Below, one piece after another: positions 8,373 through 15,588 of a DNA stretch of 64,000 nt; positions within the stretch are counted from its first letter, which is position 1; the number at the start of each line of letters is the position of its first letter. The position numbers and the translations under genes are program-made. Source of the DNA: JANNNF01 sp040385825. GTDB lineage: Bacteria; Pseudomonadota; Alphaproteobacteria; Rhodobacterales; Rhodobacteraceae. The notes under the pieces were generated by a model, which saw nothing but the letters and a program-made list of their open reading frames with translations, had not been told where the DNA came from and did no database searches. The stretch is taken from assembly GCA_040385825.1 (NCBI GenBank), contig JAZKGQ010000006.1, forward strand, positions 186,001-250,000. The letters run 5' to 3'.

Positions 8373-8434
8373 AAAAAAGGCCGGGCACAAGACCCGGATG
8401 CTGCCAAAAAAGAGGCCGGGCACAAGGCCCGGCC
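8373..8434 (-). terminator. Duplicated Rho-independent terminators of the response regulator gene
   Basis: Read on the minus strand there are two consecutive stem-loops, each followed by a run of six T. One is 8414-8421 with 8427-8434 (8-bp stem) and T-run 8406-8411. The other is 8381-8385 with 8393-8397 and T-run 8373-8378. They share the core GGCCGGGCACAAG with a 33-base period, so one appears to be a duplicate of the other. Confidence 0.75.
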
Positions 8435-8488
8435 AGGTCCAACAGGGAGGTGCCGCGCCATGACCCCGACGCGACAAGGGGAACCAGG

Positions 8489-8541
8489 TTGGCGCAAGCG
8501 CCTTTGGGAACTGAATTGGCGCAAGCGCCTGTGGGAACTGA
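8489..8541. repeat. Tandem 27-bp repeat with inner palindrome
   Basis: Two copies of a 26-base unit starting TTGGCGCAAGCGCC and ending GGGAACTGA (8489-8514 and 8516-8541), period 27, with one mismatch. Each copy holds the palindrome GGCGCAAGCGCC. It lies in the 3' region of the minus-strand response-regulator transcript, ahead of its terminators. Confidence 0.75.
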
Positions 8542-8599
8542 TCTGGCTCGAATGCCGTAGGGTCATCCTATAGGTTGCAAAGCCGGCAACAATAAGACG

Positions 8600-9286
8600 T
8601 TAGGCTACCAGCCGATATCCGCCGCTTTCTGTGACCAAAATGCGCGCATTTGACGGGTCGGGTTCAATTTTCTGGCGCAACCGGTAGATGTGCGTTTCCA
8701 GCGTATGCGTCGTCACGCCGGCGTTATAGCCCCAGACCTCATGCAGCAGCACATCGCGGGCCACAACACCTTGTTGTGCGCGGTACAGATACTTCAGGAT
8801 GTTGGTTTCTTTCTCGGTCAGCCTGATCTTCTTATCCTTCTCGTCCAGCAGCATCTTCTGCGCCGGTTTGAAGGTATACGGACCCATCTGGAAAATCGCA
8901 TCCTCGGACTGTTCATGCGTGCGCAACTGTGCCCGGATCCGGGCCAATAGCACCGGAAACTTGAACGGCTTGGTCACATAGTCATTCGCGCCCGCATCCA
9001 GCCCCAGAATCGTGTCGGCATCCGAATCATGCCCGGTCAGCATCAGGATCGGGCATTTCACCCCGGCCTTGCGCATCCGGCGGCACAATTCGCGCCCGTC
9101 CGTGTCGGGCAGACCCACATCGAGGATCACCAGATCGTAGATCGCGGCCTTGGCCTTCTCCATCCCCTCGGCGCCGGTGCCCGCCTCGAACACGTCGAAA
9201 TCCTCGGTCATCACCAGTTGCTCGCTCAGCGCCTCGCGCAGGTCGTCGTCATCGTCCACCAGAAGGATCTTGCGAAGTTGGGCCAT
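8600..9286 (-). CDS. OmpR-family response regulator (CenR-like candidate)
   Basis: A 228-residue two-component DNA-binding regulator. The receiver domain (1-120) has the acidic cluster at 11-15, phospho-acceptor Asp56 in VILDVGLPDTDG, Thr84 and Lys106 in YVTKPFK. The C-terminal winged helix (about 130-228) ends HIYRLRQKIEPDPSNARILVTESGGYRLVA-like. GGAGG precedes the ATG. No sensor kinase is adjacent, so it is an orphan regulator. Overall similarity from memory to alphaproteobacterial CenR, an envelope regulator, makes that identity plausible but not proven. Confidence 0.9.
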   Translation of the reverse strand: MAQLRKILLVDDDDDLREALSEQLVMTEDFDVFEAGTGAEGMEKAKAAIYDLVILDVGLPDTDGRELCRRMRKAGVKCPILMLTGHDSDADTILGLDAGANDYVTKPFKFPVLLARIRAQLRTHEQSEDAIFQMGPYTFKPAQKMLLDEKDKKIRLTEKETNILKYLYRAQQGVVARDVLLHEVWGYNAGVTTHTLETHIYRLRQKIEPDPSNARILVTESGGYRLVA

Positions 9287-9425
9287 GAAAGCCTCCGTTT
9301 GCTGTCTGGCTCACAAATGCGCGCGCGCCTGTGGTCTGACAAGATTTGCAACGGTGCTGTCACGCGGACGTGTCGGTTCGCGGCGGTATGTTTCAATTTC
9401 TGACACCGGGGGCTAAAAGGGGGCC

Positions 9426-10514
9426 ATGACCCTTGGCCCCACCCTTGTTGAACGCCTGTCCCGCGCGCGGGGCGATCTGCGCATGGGGGTGCCGGTCGTG
9501 CTGACTGGGGATGGCCAGGCGGCGCTGGTGGTGGCGGTAGAACCACTGGATGCCGCGCGGCTGGCGATCCTGCGCAGCTACGGCGTGCCCGAACTGGTGC
9601 TGACGGCGCGGCGGGCGGAAACGTTGAAGGCGCGGGCCTATGATGGCGACGTGGCGCGGATTGCGGTGCCCCATGATGCCGATGTGGCCTGGCTGCGCGC
9701 GCTGGCCGACCCGGTGGATGATCTGCGGATGCCGATGAAGGGGCCTTTGCGGTCGCTGCGCGACGGCGGGGCCGACCTGCACCGGCTTGCCGTGGCGCTG
9801 ACCAAATCGGCGCAATTGCTGCCCGCCGTGTTGCTCGTGCCGATTGGCGATGCGCTGACGCTGGCGGCGGCAAATGCCCTGACCCTGCTGACCGAACCCG
9901 AGGCTGCGCCCGAACTCGCCCGCCTGTCGCCGCTGGCCGAGGTGGTGTCGGCCCGCCTACCGATGGTGGCATCCGATGCGGGCCGGGTGCATGTCTTCCG
10001 CCCCGAGGATGGCATGGCCGAACATTATGCCATCGAGATCGGCCGCCCCGACCGCCACGCCCCCGTGCTGGCCCGCCTGCATTCGGCCTGCTTCACCGGC
10101 GACGTGCTGGGCAGCCTGAAATGCGACTGCGGCCCGCAACTGCGGTCTGCCTTGGTACAAATGGGGCGGGAAGGGGCCGGGGTGTTGTTGTACCTCAATC
10201 AGGAAGGCCGGGGGATCGGGCTTGCCAACAAGATGCGCGCCTATTCCTTGCAGGATCAGGGCTTTGACACGGTCGAGGCCAATCACCGCCTGGGGTTCGA
10301 GGATGACGAGCGCGATTTCCGCATCGGGGCCGACATTCTGCGCCAGATGGGATTTTCCGCCGTGCGGCTGATGACCAACAACCCGCGCAAGCTGCAAATG
10401 CTGGCGGGCTGCGGGCTGGCCGTGACCGAACGGGTGCCGCTGCATGTGGGCGAAACCGCGCAGAACGCAGCCTATCTGGCGACCAAGGCGGCGAAGTCGG
10501 GGCATCTGAAGTGA
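9426..10514 (+). CDS. ribA: GTP cyclohydrolase II
   Basis: A 362-residue enzyme for the first step of riboflavin synthesis, opening GTP to a diaminopyrimidine. The C-terminal half (about 185-362) is the GTP cyclohydrolase II domain, with zinc ligands Cys222, Cys233 and Cys235 (HSACFTGDVLGSLKCDC) and EGRGIGLANKMRAY. The N-terminal 180 residues are an extension of the RibB-like or degenerate type common in alphaproteobacterial RibA. The last 4 bases overlap the next gene, so the two are translationally coupled. Confidence 0.93.
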   Translation: MTLGPTLVERLSRARGDLRMGVPVVLTGDGQAALVVAVEPLDAARLAILRSYGVPELVLTARRAETLKARAYDGDVARIAVPHDADVAWLRALADPVDDLRMPMKGPLRSLRDGGADLHRLAVALTKSAQLLPAVLLVPIGDALTLAAANALTLLTEPEAAPELARLSPLAEVVSARLPMVASDAGRVHVFRPEDGMAEHYAIEIGRPDRHAPVLARLHSACFTGDVLGSLKCDCGPQLRSALVQMGREGAGVLLYLNQEGRGIGLANKMRAYSLQDQGFDTVEANHRLGFEDDERDFRIGADILRQMGFSAVRLMTNNPRKLQMLAGCGLAVTERVPLHVGETAQNAAYLATKAAKSGHLK

Positions 10515-11008
10515 AGCCCTGGGACATCGTCGTTACCCGCACCCATGCCCGTTTCCTGAACCGCCGGTTTCCCTGCACCATCGGGCGCGGCGGCCTGACC
10601 ACCCGGAAACGTGAGGGGGATGGCGCGACGCCCATCGGCACGCATGGGATCGTCGGCATGCTCTACCGCCCCGACCGGATCGCAAAACCTGCCAGTTGGG
10701 CGAAACCCTTTGGCCCGGTGGACCTGTGGTCCGACGACCCGCGCGACCCCGATTACAACCTGATGGTCCGCGCGCCACACCCGTTCCGCCATGAACGGCT
10801 GACCCGGCCAGACCCGCAGTATGACCTGATCCTGGTCACCGACTGGAACTGGCCCTCAGCGGTGCCGGGGCGGGGGTCGGCGATCTTTCTGCACATCTGG
10901 CGCAGCCCGCATCACCCGACCGCGGGCTGCGTGGCCTTTGCCGCCGCTGATCTGAAATGGATCGCCGCCCGCATCCGCCATGACAGCCGCGTCATCATTC
11001 TGCCCTGA
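10511..11008 (+). CDS. L,D-transpeptidase (YkuD) family protein
   Basis: A 165-residue protein with the YkuD catalytic signature: His128 in FLHIW and Cys140 in SPHHPTAGCVAF. Family members cross-link peptidoglycan or attach proteins to it. No signal peptide is visible, unlike classical periplasmic L,D-transpeptidases, so location is uncertain. The start is a GTG that overlaps the ribA stop as GTGA. Related single-domain proteins are often listed only as L,D-transpeptidase family. Confidence 0.87.
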   Translation: MKPWDIVVTRTHARFLNRRFPCTIGRGGLTTRKREGDGATPIGTHGIVGMLYRPDRIAKPASWAKPFGPVDLWSDDPRDPDYNLMVRAPHPFRHERLTRPDPQYDLILVTDWNWPSAVPGRGSAIFLHIWRSPHHPTAGCVAFAAADLKWIAARIRHDSRVIILP

Positions 11009-11065
11009 AACCTCTTTCCAAAACGCTTTGGCCCGCCTAATCTGGCCCAAATACGGGGGGAAGCC

Positions 11066-12943
11066 ATGGCCAGAACGCTGCTCAACGCGGATGATCAGAT
11101 TTTCGATCTGCGGCTGGCACGGTCTGCCCCCGATCTGTGGCCGATGCTCGATGCGCTTTATGGCCACCGGCCGGATTATGCCGATTTCTGCAAATCGTTG
11201 CTGAAAACCCTGCGCAAGGGCTGGGCCGACCGCGCGCCAGACCTGAAACTGCTGGACCTTGCGCGCGATCTGGAACCCGACTGGTTCCAGCGCCCCGACA
11301 TGGCGGGCTATGTCTTCTACATCGACCGCTTCAACGACACGCTGCAAGGCGTGCTGGACCGGCTGGATTATCTGACCGACCTTGGCATCACCTATGTCCA
11401 TTTCATGCCCTGCCTTAAACCCCGCCCCGGCGACAGCGACGGCGGTTATTCGGTGATGGATTACCGCCAGATCAACCCGGCCTTCGGCACCATGGCGGAT
11501 TTCGAGGCCGTCACGGCAGCCCTGCGCGCACGGGGGATTTCGGTCTGCATCGACCTTGTGCTGAACCATACCGCCAAGGAACATGCTTGGGCCAAGAAGG
11601 CCGCCAAGGGCGACGCCGCCCATCAGGACATGTACCTGATGTATGACACGCCCGACCTGCCCGACCGCTATTCCCAAACCCTGGTCGAGGTGTTCCCCGA
11701 CAACGCCCCCGGCAATTTCACCCACTACCCCGCCTTTGGCAAATGGGTCTGGACCACCTTCAACGAACATCAGTGGGATCTGAACTGGGCCAACCCGGCG
11801 GTGTTTCTGGAAATCACCGCCATCATGCTGCATCTGGCGAACCGGGGGGTGGATGTGCTGCGGCTGGATGCGGTGGCCTTCATGTGGAAACGCATGGGCA
11901 CGCGCTGCCAGTCGGAACCCGAGGTGCATATGCTGCTGCAAGCCCTGCGGGCGTGTTCGCGCATCGCCAGCGCCGCCGTGATCCATCTGGAGGAGGCGAT
12001 TGTCGCCCCGGCGGAAATGCTGCCCTACCTTGGGCGCGGGCGGCATGACGGGCGCGAGGGGAACCTTGCCTATCACAACAGCCTGATGGTGCAGTTCTGG
12101 TCCTCGCTCGCCACCCGCGACACGCGGTTGATGACGCATGTGCTGGCCACCCACTTTCCCGACCGGCTGACCAATGCGACCTACGCCACCTATATCCGCT
12201 GCCACGACGATATCGGCTGGGCCATTACGGATGAGGACGCCGCCGCTCTGGGCGCATCCGGCCACGGGCACCGGACCTTTCTGTCGGATTTCTACGAGGG
12301 CACCTTTCCCGGCAGTTTTGCCAAGGGCGCGCTGTTTCAGGTGAACGAGGCGACGGGCGACAAGCGGATTTCGGGCAGTTTCGCCAGCCTTGCGGGGCTG
12401 GAGACGGCGCGTGACGCGGCCGAGCAAGAGGCGGCTGTGCAGCGCATCCTGATGGGCCATGCGCTGATCGCGTCGTTTGGCGGTATCCCCTTGATCTATA
12501 TGGGCGATGAGCTGGCGCTGACCAATGACCACGGCTATCTGGATGTGCCGGATCATGCGCATGACAGCCGCTGGATTCACCGCCCCCGGATGGATTGGGC
12601 GCGGGCCGAGGCGCGGCATGACGGGCTGACACCGGCGTCACAGGTGTTTCTGGGCGTGCAGCATATTCTGGCCCGCCGCCGGGATACCCCGGCCCTGCAT
12701 GCGGCGCATCCGCTACGGGTGGTGGAAACCGATATGCCCGGCGTCTTTGCCTTTGTGCATGCGGCCCCGACCGGGCCGCTGCTCTGCGTGTTCAACTTTA
12801 CCGAAAGCTGGACCCATCTGCCCGAGGATTTTGCCCGCGCCCATGGCATCACCCGGCTGTATGACGCCCTGTCGGACCGCACGGTGCAGACCTATGATGG
12901 CCGCATCCCGCTGCCGCCCTATGCGCGGGTTTGGCTGATGTAG
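11066..12943 (+). CDS. Amylosucrase-like GH13 glucosyltransferase/hydrolase
   Basis: A 625-residue alpha-amylase-superfamily enzyme close to amylosucrase/sucrose hydrolase (GH13 subfamily 4). Seen: an N-terminal helical domain, DLVLNHTAKEH (163-173), nucleophile Asp268 in VDVLRLDAVAF, acid/base Glu310 in HLEEAIV, third acid Asp381 in IRCHDDIGW, and HDSRWIHRPRMDW near 520. The DSDGGYSV segment and that Arg-rich segment correspond to the sucrose-pocket Asp/Arg of Neisseria amylosucrase. Length matches (636 there). GGGGGA precedes the ATG. No sugar transporter or regulator is adjacent. Synthesis of alpha-glucan versus sucrose hydrolysis cannot be told from sequence. Confidence 0.88.
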   Translation: MARTLLNADDQIFDLRLARSAPDLWPMLDALYGHRPDYADFCKSLLKTLRKGWADRAPDLKLLDLARDLEPDWFQRPDMAGYVFYIDRFNDTLQGVLDRLDYLTDLGITYVHFMPCLKPRPGDSDGGYSVMDYRQINPAFGTMADFEAVTAALRARGISVCIDLVLNHTAKEHAWAKKAAKGDAAHQDMYLMYDTPDLPDRYSQTLVEVFPDNAPGNFTHYPAFGKWVWTTFNEHQWDLNWANPAVFLEITAIMLHLANRGVDVLRLDAVAFMWKRMGTRCQSEPEVHMLLQALRACSRIASAAVIHLEEAIVAPAEMLPYLGRGRHDGREGNLAYHNSLMVQFWSSLATRDTRLMTHVLATHFPDRLTNATYATYIRCHDDIGWAITDEDAAALGASGHGHRTFLSDFYEGTFPGSFAKGALFQVNEATGDKRISGSFASLAGLETARDAAEQEAAVQRILMGHALIASFGGIPLIYMGDELALTNDHGYLDVPDHAHDSRWIHRPRMDWARAEARHDGLTPASQVFLGVQHILARRRDTPALHAAHPLRVVETDMPGVFAFVHAAPTGPLLCVFNFTESWTHLPEDFARAHGITRLYDALSDRTVQTYDGRIPLPPYARVWLM

Positions 12944-12951
12944 GGCGGGGT

Positions 12952-13617
12952 TCACCCCGCCGGCCCGGCATGGGTCCGCGCCCCGAAAATGGCGCTGCCG
13001 ACGCGGATATGGGTCGCGCCATGGGCAATCGCGGCCTCGAAATCGCTGCTCATCCCCATCGACAGCCCGGTCACCCCGTTGCGCGCGGCCATTTCGGCCA
13101 GCATGGCGAAATGCGGGACGGGGTCCGCGCCTTCGGGGGGAATGCACATCAGGCCCACGGGGGACAGGTCCATGCCCCGGCAATCGGCCAGAAATGCGTC
13201 CAGATCACCGGGCAGCACACCTGCCTTTTGCGGTTCAGACCCCGTATTGACCTGCACGAAAAGATCGGGGCTGCGGCCGCGCGCCTGCGCAAGGCTGGCC
13301 AGCTTTTGCGCCAGTGACGGGCGGTCGACAGTGTGGATGGCGTCGAACAGATCGACCGCGACCTTGGCCTTGTTGGTCTGCAACGGGCCGATCATATGCA
13401 CCGCCACCGGGCCGAACTGCGCGCGGAATGTGGGCCATTTGGCGCCGGCTTCCTGCACATAATTCTCGCCGAACAGGCGGTGGCCTTCGGTCAGAACGGC
13501 GGCCACCCGCGCCTCTGGCTGCACCTTGGACACGGCGATCAACTGCACCGATCCGGGGCTGCGGCCTGCGGTCCGTTCGGCCTGCGCGATGCGGGCGGTG
13601 ATGTCGGTCAGGGACAT
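12952..13617 (-). CDS. YggS/PROSC family PLP-homeostasis protein
   Basis: A 221-residue single-domain pyridoxal-phosphate protein with the alanine-racemase-type barrel. LIAVSKVQP holds the PLP lysine; further marks are LFGENYVQEAGAKW, HMIGPLQTNKAK, VQVNTGSEPQKAG and LSMGMSSDFEAAIAHGATHIRVGSAIFG-like ending. Such proteins maintain PLP and amino-acid balance rather than catalyse a known reaction. The start at 13617 fits MSLTDITARI. It lies downstream of the porin gene, separated by the porin terminator. Confidence 0.93.
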   Translation of the reverse strand: MSLTDITARIAQAERTAGRSPGSVQLIAVSKVQPEARVAAVLTEGHRLFGENYVQEAGAKWPTFRAQFGPVAVHMIGPLQTNKAKVAVDLFDAIHTVDRPSLAQKLASLAQARGRSPDLFVQVNTGSEPQKAGVLPGDLDAFLADCRGMDLSPVGLMCIPPEGADPVPHFAMLAEMAARNGVTGLSMGMSSDFEAAIAHGATHIRVGSAIFGARTHAGPAG

Positions 13618-13658
13618 GGCGGCTTCCTTCACCTGCGGAGCGCAGATGTCGCAAATGA

Positions 13659-13685
13659 AAAGAGCGGGCACAAGGCCCGCTCTTT
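13659..13685 (-). terminator. Terminator of the porin gene
   Basis: Perfect 11-bp stem (13659-13669 with 13675-13685) around a five-base loop; on the minus strand it ends in a T-rich tail. Its GGGCACAAGGCCCG core resembles the two terminators at 8373-8434. It separates the highly expressed porin from the downstream YggS-type gene. Confidence 0.8.
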
Positions 13686-13708
13686 CCGCAATCGTTTGAT
13701 CGGTCAGA

Positions 13709-14692
13709 TCAGAACGAGAACTTCACGCCGACGTCAGCAACGGTTTCTTCGTCGTAACCGCGCTGGACAGCGCCAGCAAGGGTTGCGCCGCCGAGATCGT
13801 AGTCAGCGCCCAGACCGTAAGCGGTGCTGCTGTTGGCGCCGAAGTCGCCGCCGCCAGCCAGGGTGCCGTCGTTGGACGAAACGTAAGCGCGCAGAGTGGT
13901 CGCGCCGAAGGTGTAGTTACCGTACAGAACAACGGTTTTGCCGTTGTCGCCAGCCGGTGCGCCGTTGGTGTCGCCGTTGTCCATGAAGCTCAGGCCAACA
14001 GTGCCTGCGTCCGAGAACTTGTAAGCAGCGCCCAAGAAGTAGACGTCGTTGCCGTCGATGAACGAAGCGTTCTGAGCGGCAGCAGCAGCAACGGTGAACT
14101 GGCCGGTGGTGTAGTCAGCCGAGATGCTGGCTTCAACTTCGTCATTGGTTGCAAACAAAGCGTCCGAGGACACGGTCTGGTCCGGGTCAACAGCCGACAC
14201 GCGGACGTTGAACGACTCGATCGCGTAGGAGAAGAAGATACCGACGCGGTCCGGAGTGGTGGTGTACGGGCCCGACGAGAAGGAAGCATAGTCGCCGCCA
14301 GCAGCGTAGGGGGTGCCGAACGAGGAGCCGATGTAGCCCATTTCGGGATCGTACATCAGGGCAACCGAGTCATAGGCGGTGTCGACGTTGCCGACCTGCA
14401 GGGTCATGCCGTTGTACTTGGCGAACACCTGAGCCGCGCTCAGAGCAGCGCCGCCCGAACCTTCGGTGTTCTGCATGCGGATACGACCACCGAAGGTCAC
14501 GCCCGACTCGGATTCAACCGAAGCGTCGACGTTCACGCGCAGACGGTAGGAGATCGTGGTTTTCTCGGTGCCAGCAGCGGCGCCGCCGTTGTAAGCCAGA
14601 CCGAAACGGCCCGAACCCGACAGCGACACTTCAGCAGCAGCAACGCCAGCGGTTGCGACGACCAGAGCGGTAGAAAGAAGAATCTTTTTCAT
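13709..14692 (-). CDS. Outer-membrane porin (Rhodobacter type)
   Basis: A 327-residue secreted beta-barrel. MKKILLSTALVVATAGVAAA is a signal peptide; the mature start EVSLSGSGRFGLAYNGG is typical of Rhodobacter/Paracoccus general porins, and the protein ends in an aromatic residue (VGVKFSF) as outer-membrane barrels do. AGGGA stands about 6 bases before the ATG at 14692; an ATG one codon earlier is also possible. Codons are strongly biased to C-ending forms, as expected for abundant expression. A strong terminator follows. The 282 bases to the next gene hold the divergent promoter region; I could not pin a promoter. Confidence 0.93.
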   Translation of the reverse strand: MKKILLSTALVVATAGVAAAEVSLSGSGRFGLAYNGGAAAGTEKTTISYRLRVNVDASVESESGVTFGGRIRMQNTEGSGGAALSAAQVFAKYNGMTLQVGNVDTAYDSVALMYDPEMGYIGSSFGTPYAAGGDYASFSSGPYTTTPDRVGIFFSYAIESFNVRVSAVDPDQTVSSDALFATNDEVEASISADYTTGQFTVAAAAAQNASFIDGNDVYFLGAAYKFSDAGTVGLSFMDNGDTNGAPAGDNGKTVVLYGNYTFGATTLRAYVSSNDGTLAGGGDFGANSSTAYGLGADYDLGGATLAGAVQRGYDEETVADVGVKFSF

Positions 14693-14974
14693 CATTTCCC
14701 TCGTGTATCAAAGGTGCTGCCCAACTCGGGGGACTCCGAACTGGGTATGGGGCTATTTCACTCTTTGGTCGGGCGATTGCAACGGCATCCCGCCCCGCCG
14801 GGTCAAACACGAAACTGATGGTGCAGCTTTGCCACAGTGATCGCCGGGGGATCGCCGGGGGCCGGAAATTGCGGCAAAGCGCTGCGCCGCCCGGCCCTTA
14901 TCTGCACAGCAAAAAGCCTTGGCACGCCCCAAGCCCTAAGCTAGACAGCAAAGATATTGCATGTGAGGGACCGG

Positions 14975-15517
14975 ATGATCATTGCTCGGGTTGCGCGGAT
15001 AGCCTTGATTGGCGGCCTTGCGGTCACGCTTGCAGCCTGCGGTGGCGGGTTTGGCAGCGGGGGCAGCCTGTTTGGCGGTGGCCGCCGCGCCGCAGCCCCG
15101 GCCAACCTGCCCGATCCCGCCGTGCAGGCGGCACAGGAAAAGGCCTCCGGGCGCGAAGGCGACCGCAACCAGAACTCGATCTGGGATCTGTTTTCCAACG
15201 CCAGCGACCCCAACACGACCGTCGAGGTGAACAAGTACCTCTGGCAGGCCTCGCTCGAAGTGCTGAACTTCCTGCCCATCGAATCCGTCGACCCGTTTAC
15301 CGGTGTCATCGTCACCGGCTATGGCAGACCGCCGGGTGCGGGCCGCGCCTACCGGGCGACCGTTTATGTGCAAGACCCCGCGCTGGACGCCCGCAGCCTG
15401 AAGGTCGCGCTGCAATCGCAGGGCGGTGCGCCGGTGTCGACCGAAACCGCCCGCGCGGTGGAAGATGCGATCCTGACGCGGGCGCGCCAGTTGCGGGTGC
15501 GTGACGCGGGCCTTTGA
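14975..15517 (+). CDS. DUF3576 family lipoprotein
   Basis: A 180-residue lipoprotein: MIIARVARIALIGGLAVTLAAC carries a lipobox (LAAC), followed by a Gly-rich linker and a conserved domain with NSIWDLFSNASDPNTTVEVNKYLW. I recognise the DUF3576 family, which often precedes leuS in Rhodobacterales. TGAGGGA lies 5 bases before the chosen ATG; a TTG six codons earlier is less likely. It begins the run to leuS-lptE-holA; a role in the cell envelope is inferred from location and from lptE nearby. Confidence 0.85.
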   Translation: MIIARVARIALIGGLAVTLAACGGGFGSGGSLFGGGRRAAAPANLPDPAVQAAQEKASGREGDRNQNSIWDLFSNASDPNTTVEVNKYLWQASLEVLNFLPIESVDPFTGVIVTGYGRPPGAGRAYRATVYVQDPALDARSLKVALQSQGGAPVSTETARAVEDAILTRARQLRVRDAGL

Positions 15518-15588
15518 CCGCGCCGGTCAGGCTGGACCCGGCCCTGTGCTTTGTGTAACTCCGGCGGCACAGAACAAAGAGGCCGGAT

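Noticed and set aside
8315..8566. A longer exonuclease III reading frame starting at 8566
   Set aside because: The extra 84 codons run through tandem terminators and the 27-bp repeat; family homology begins at MPFTLATWN.
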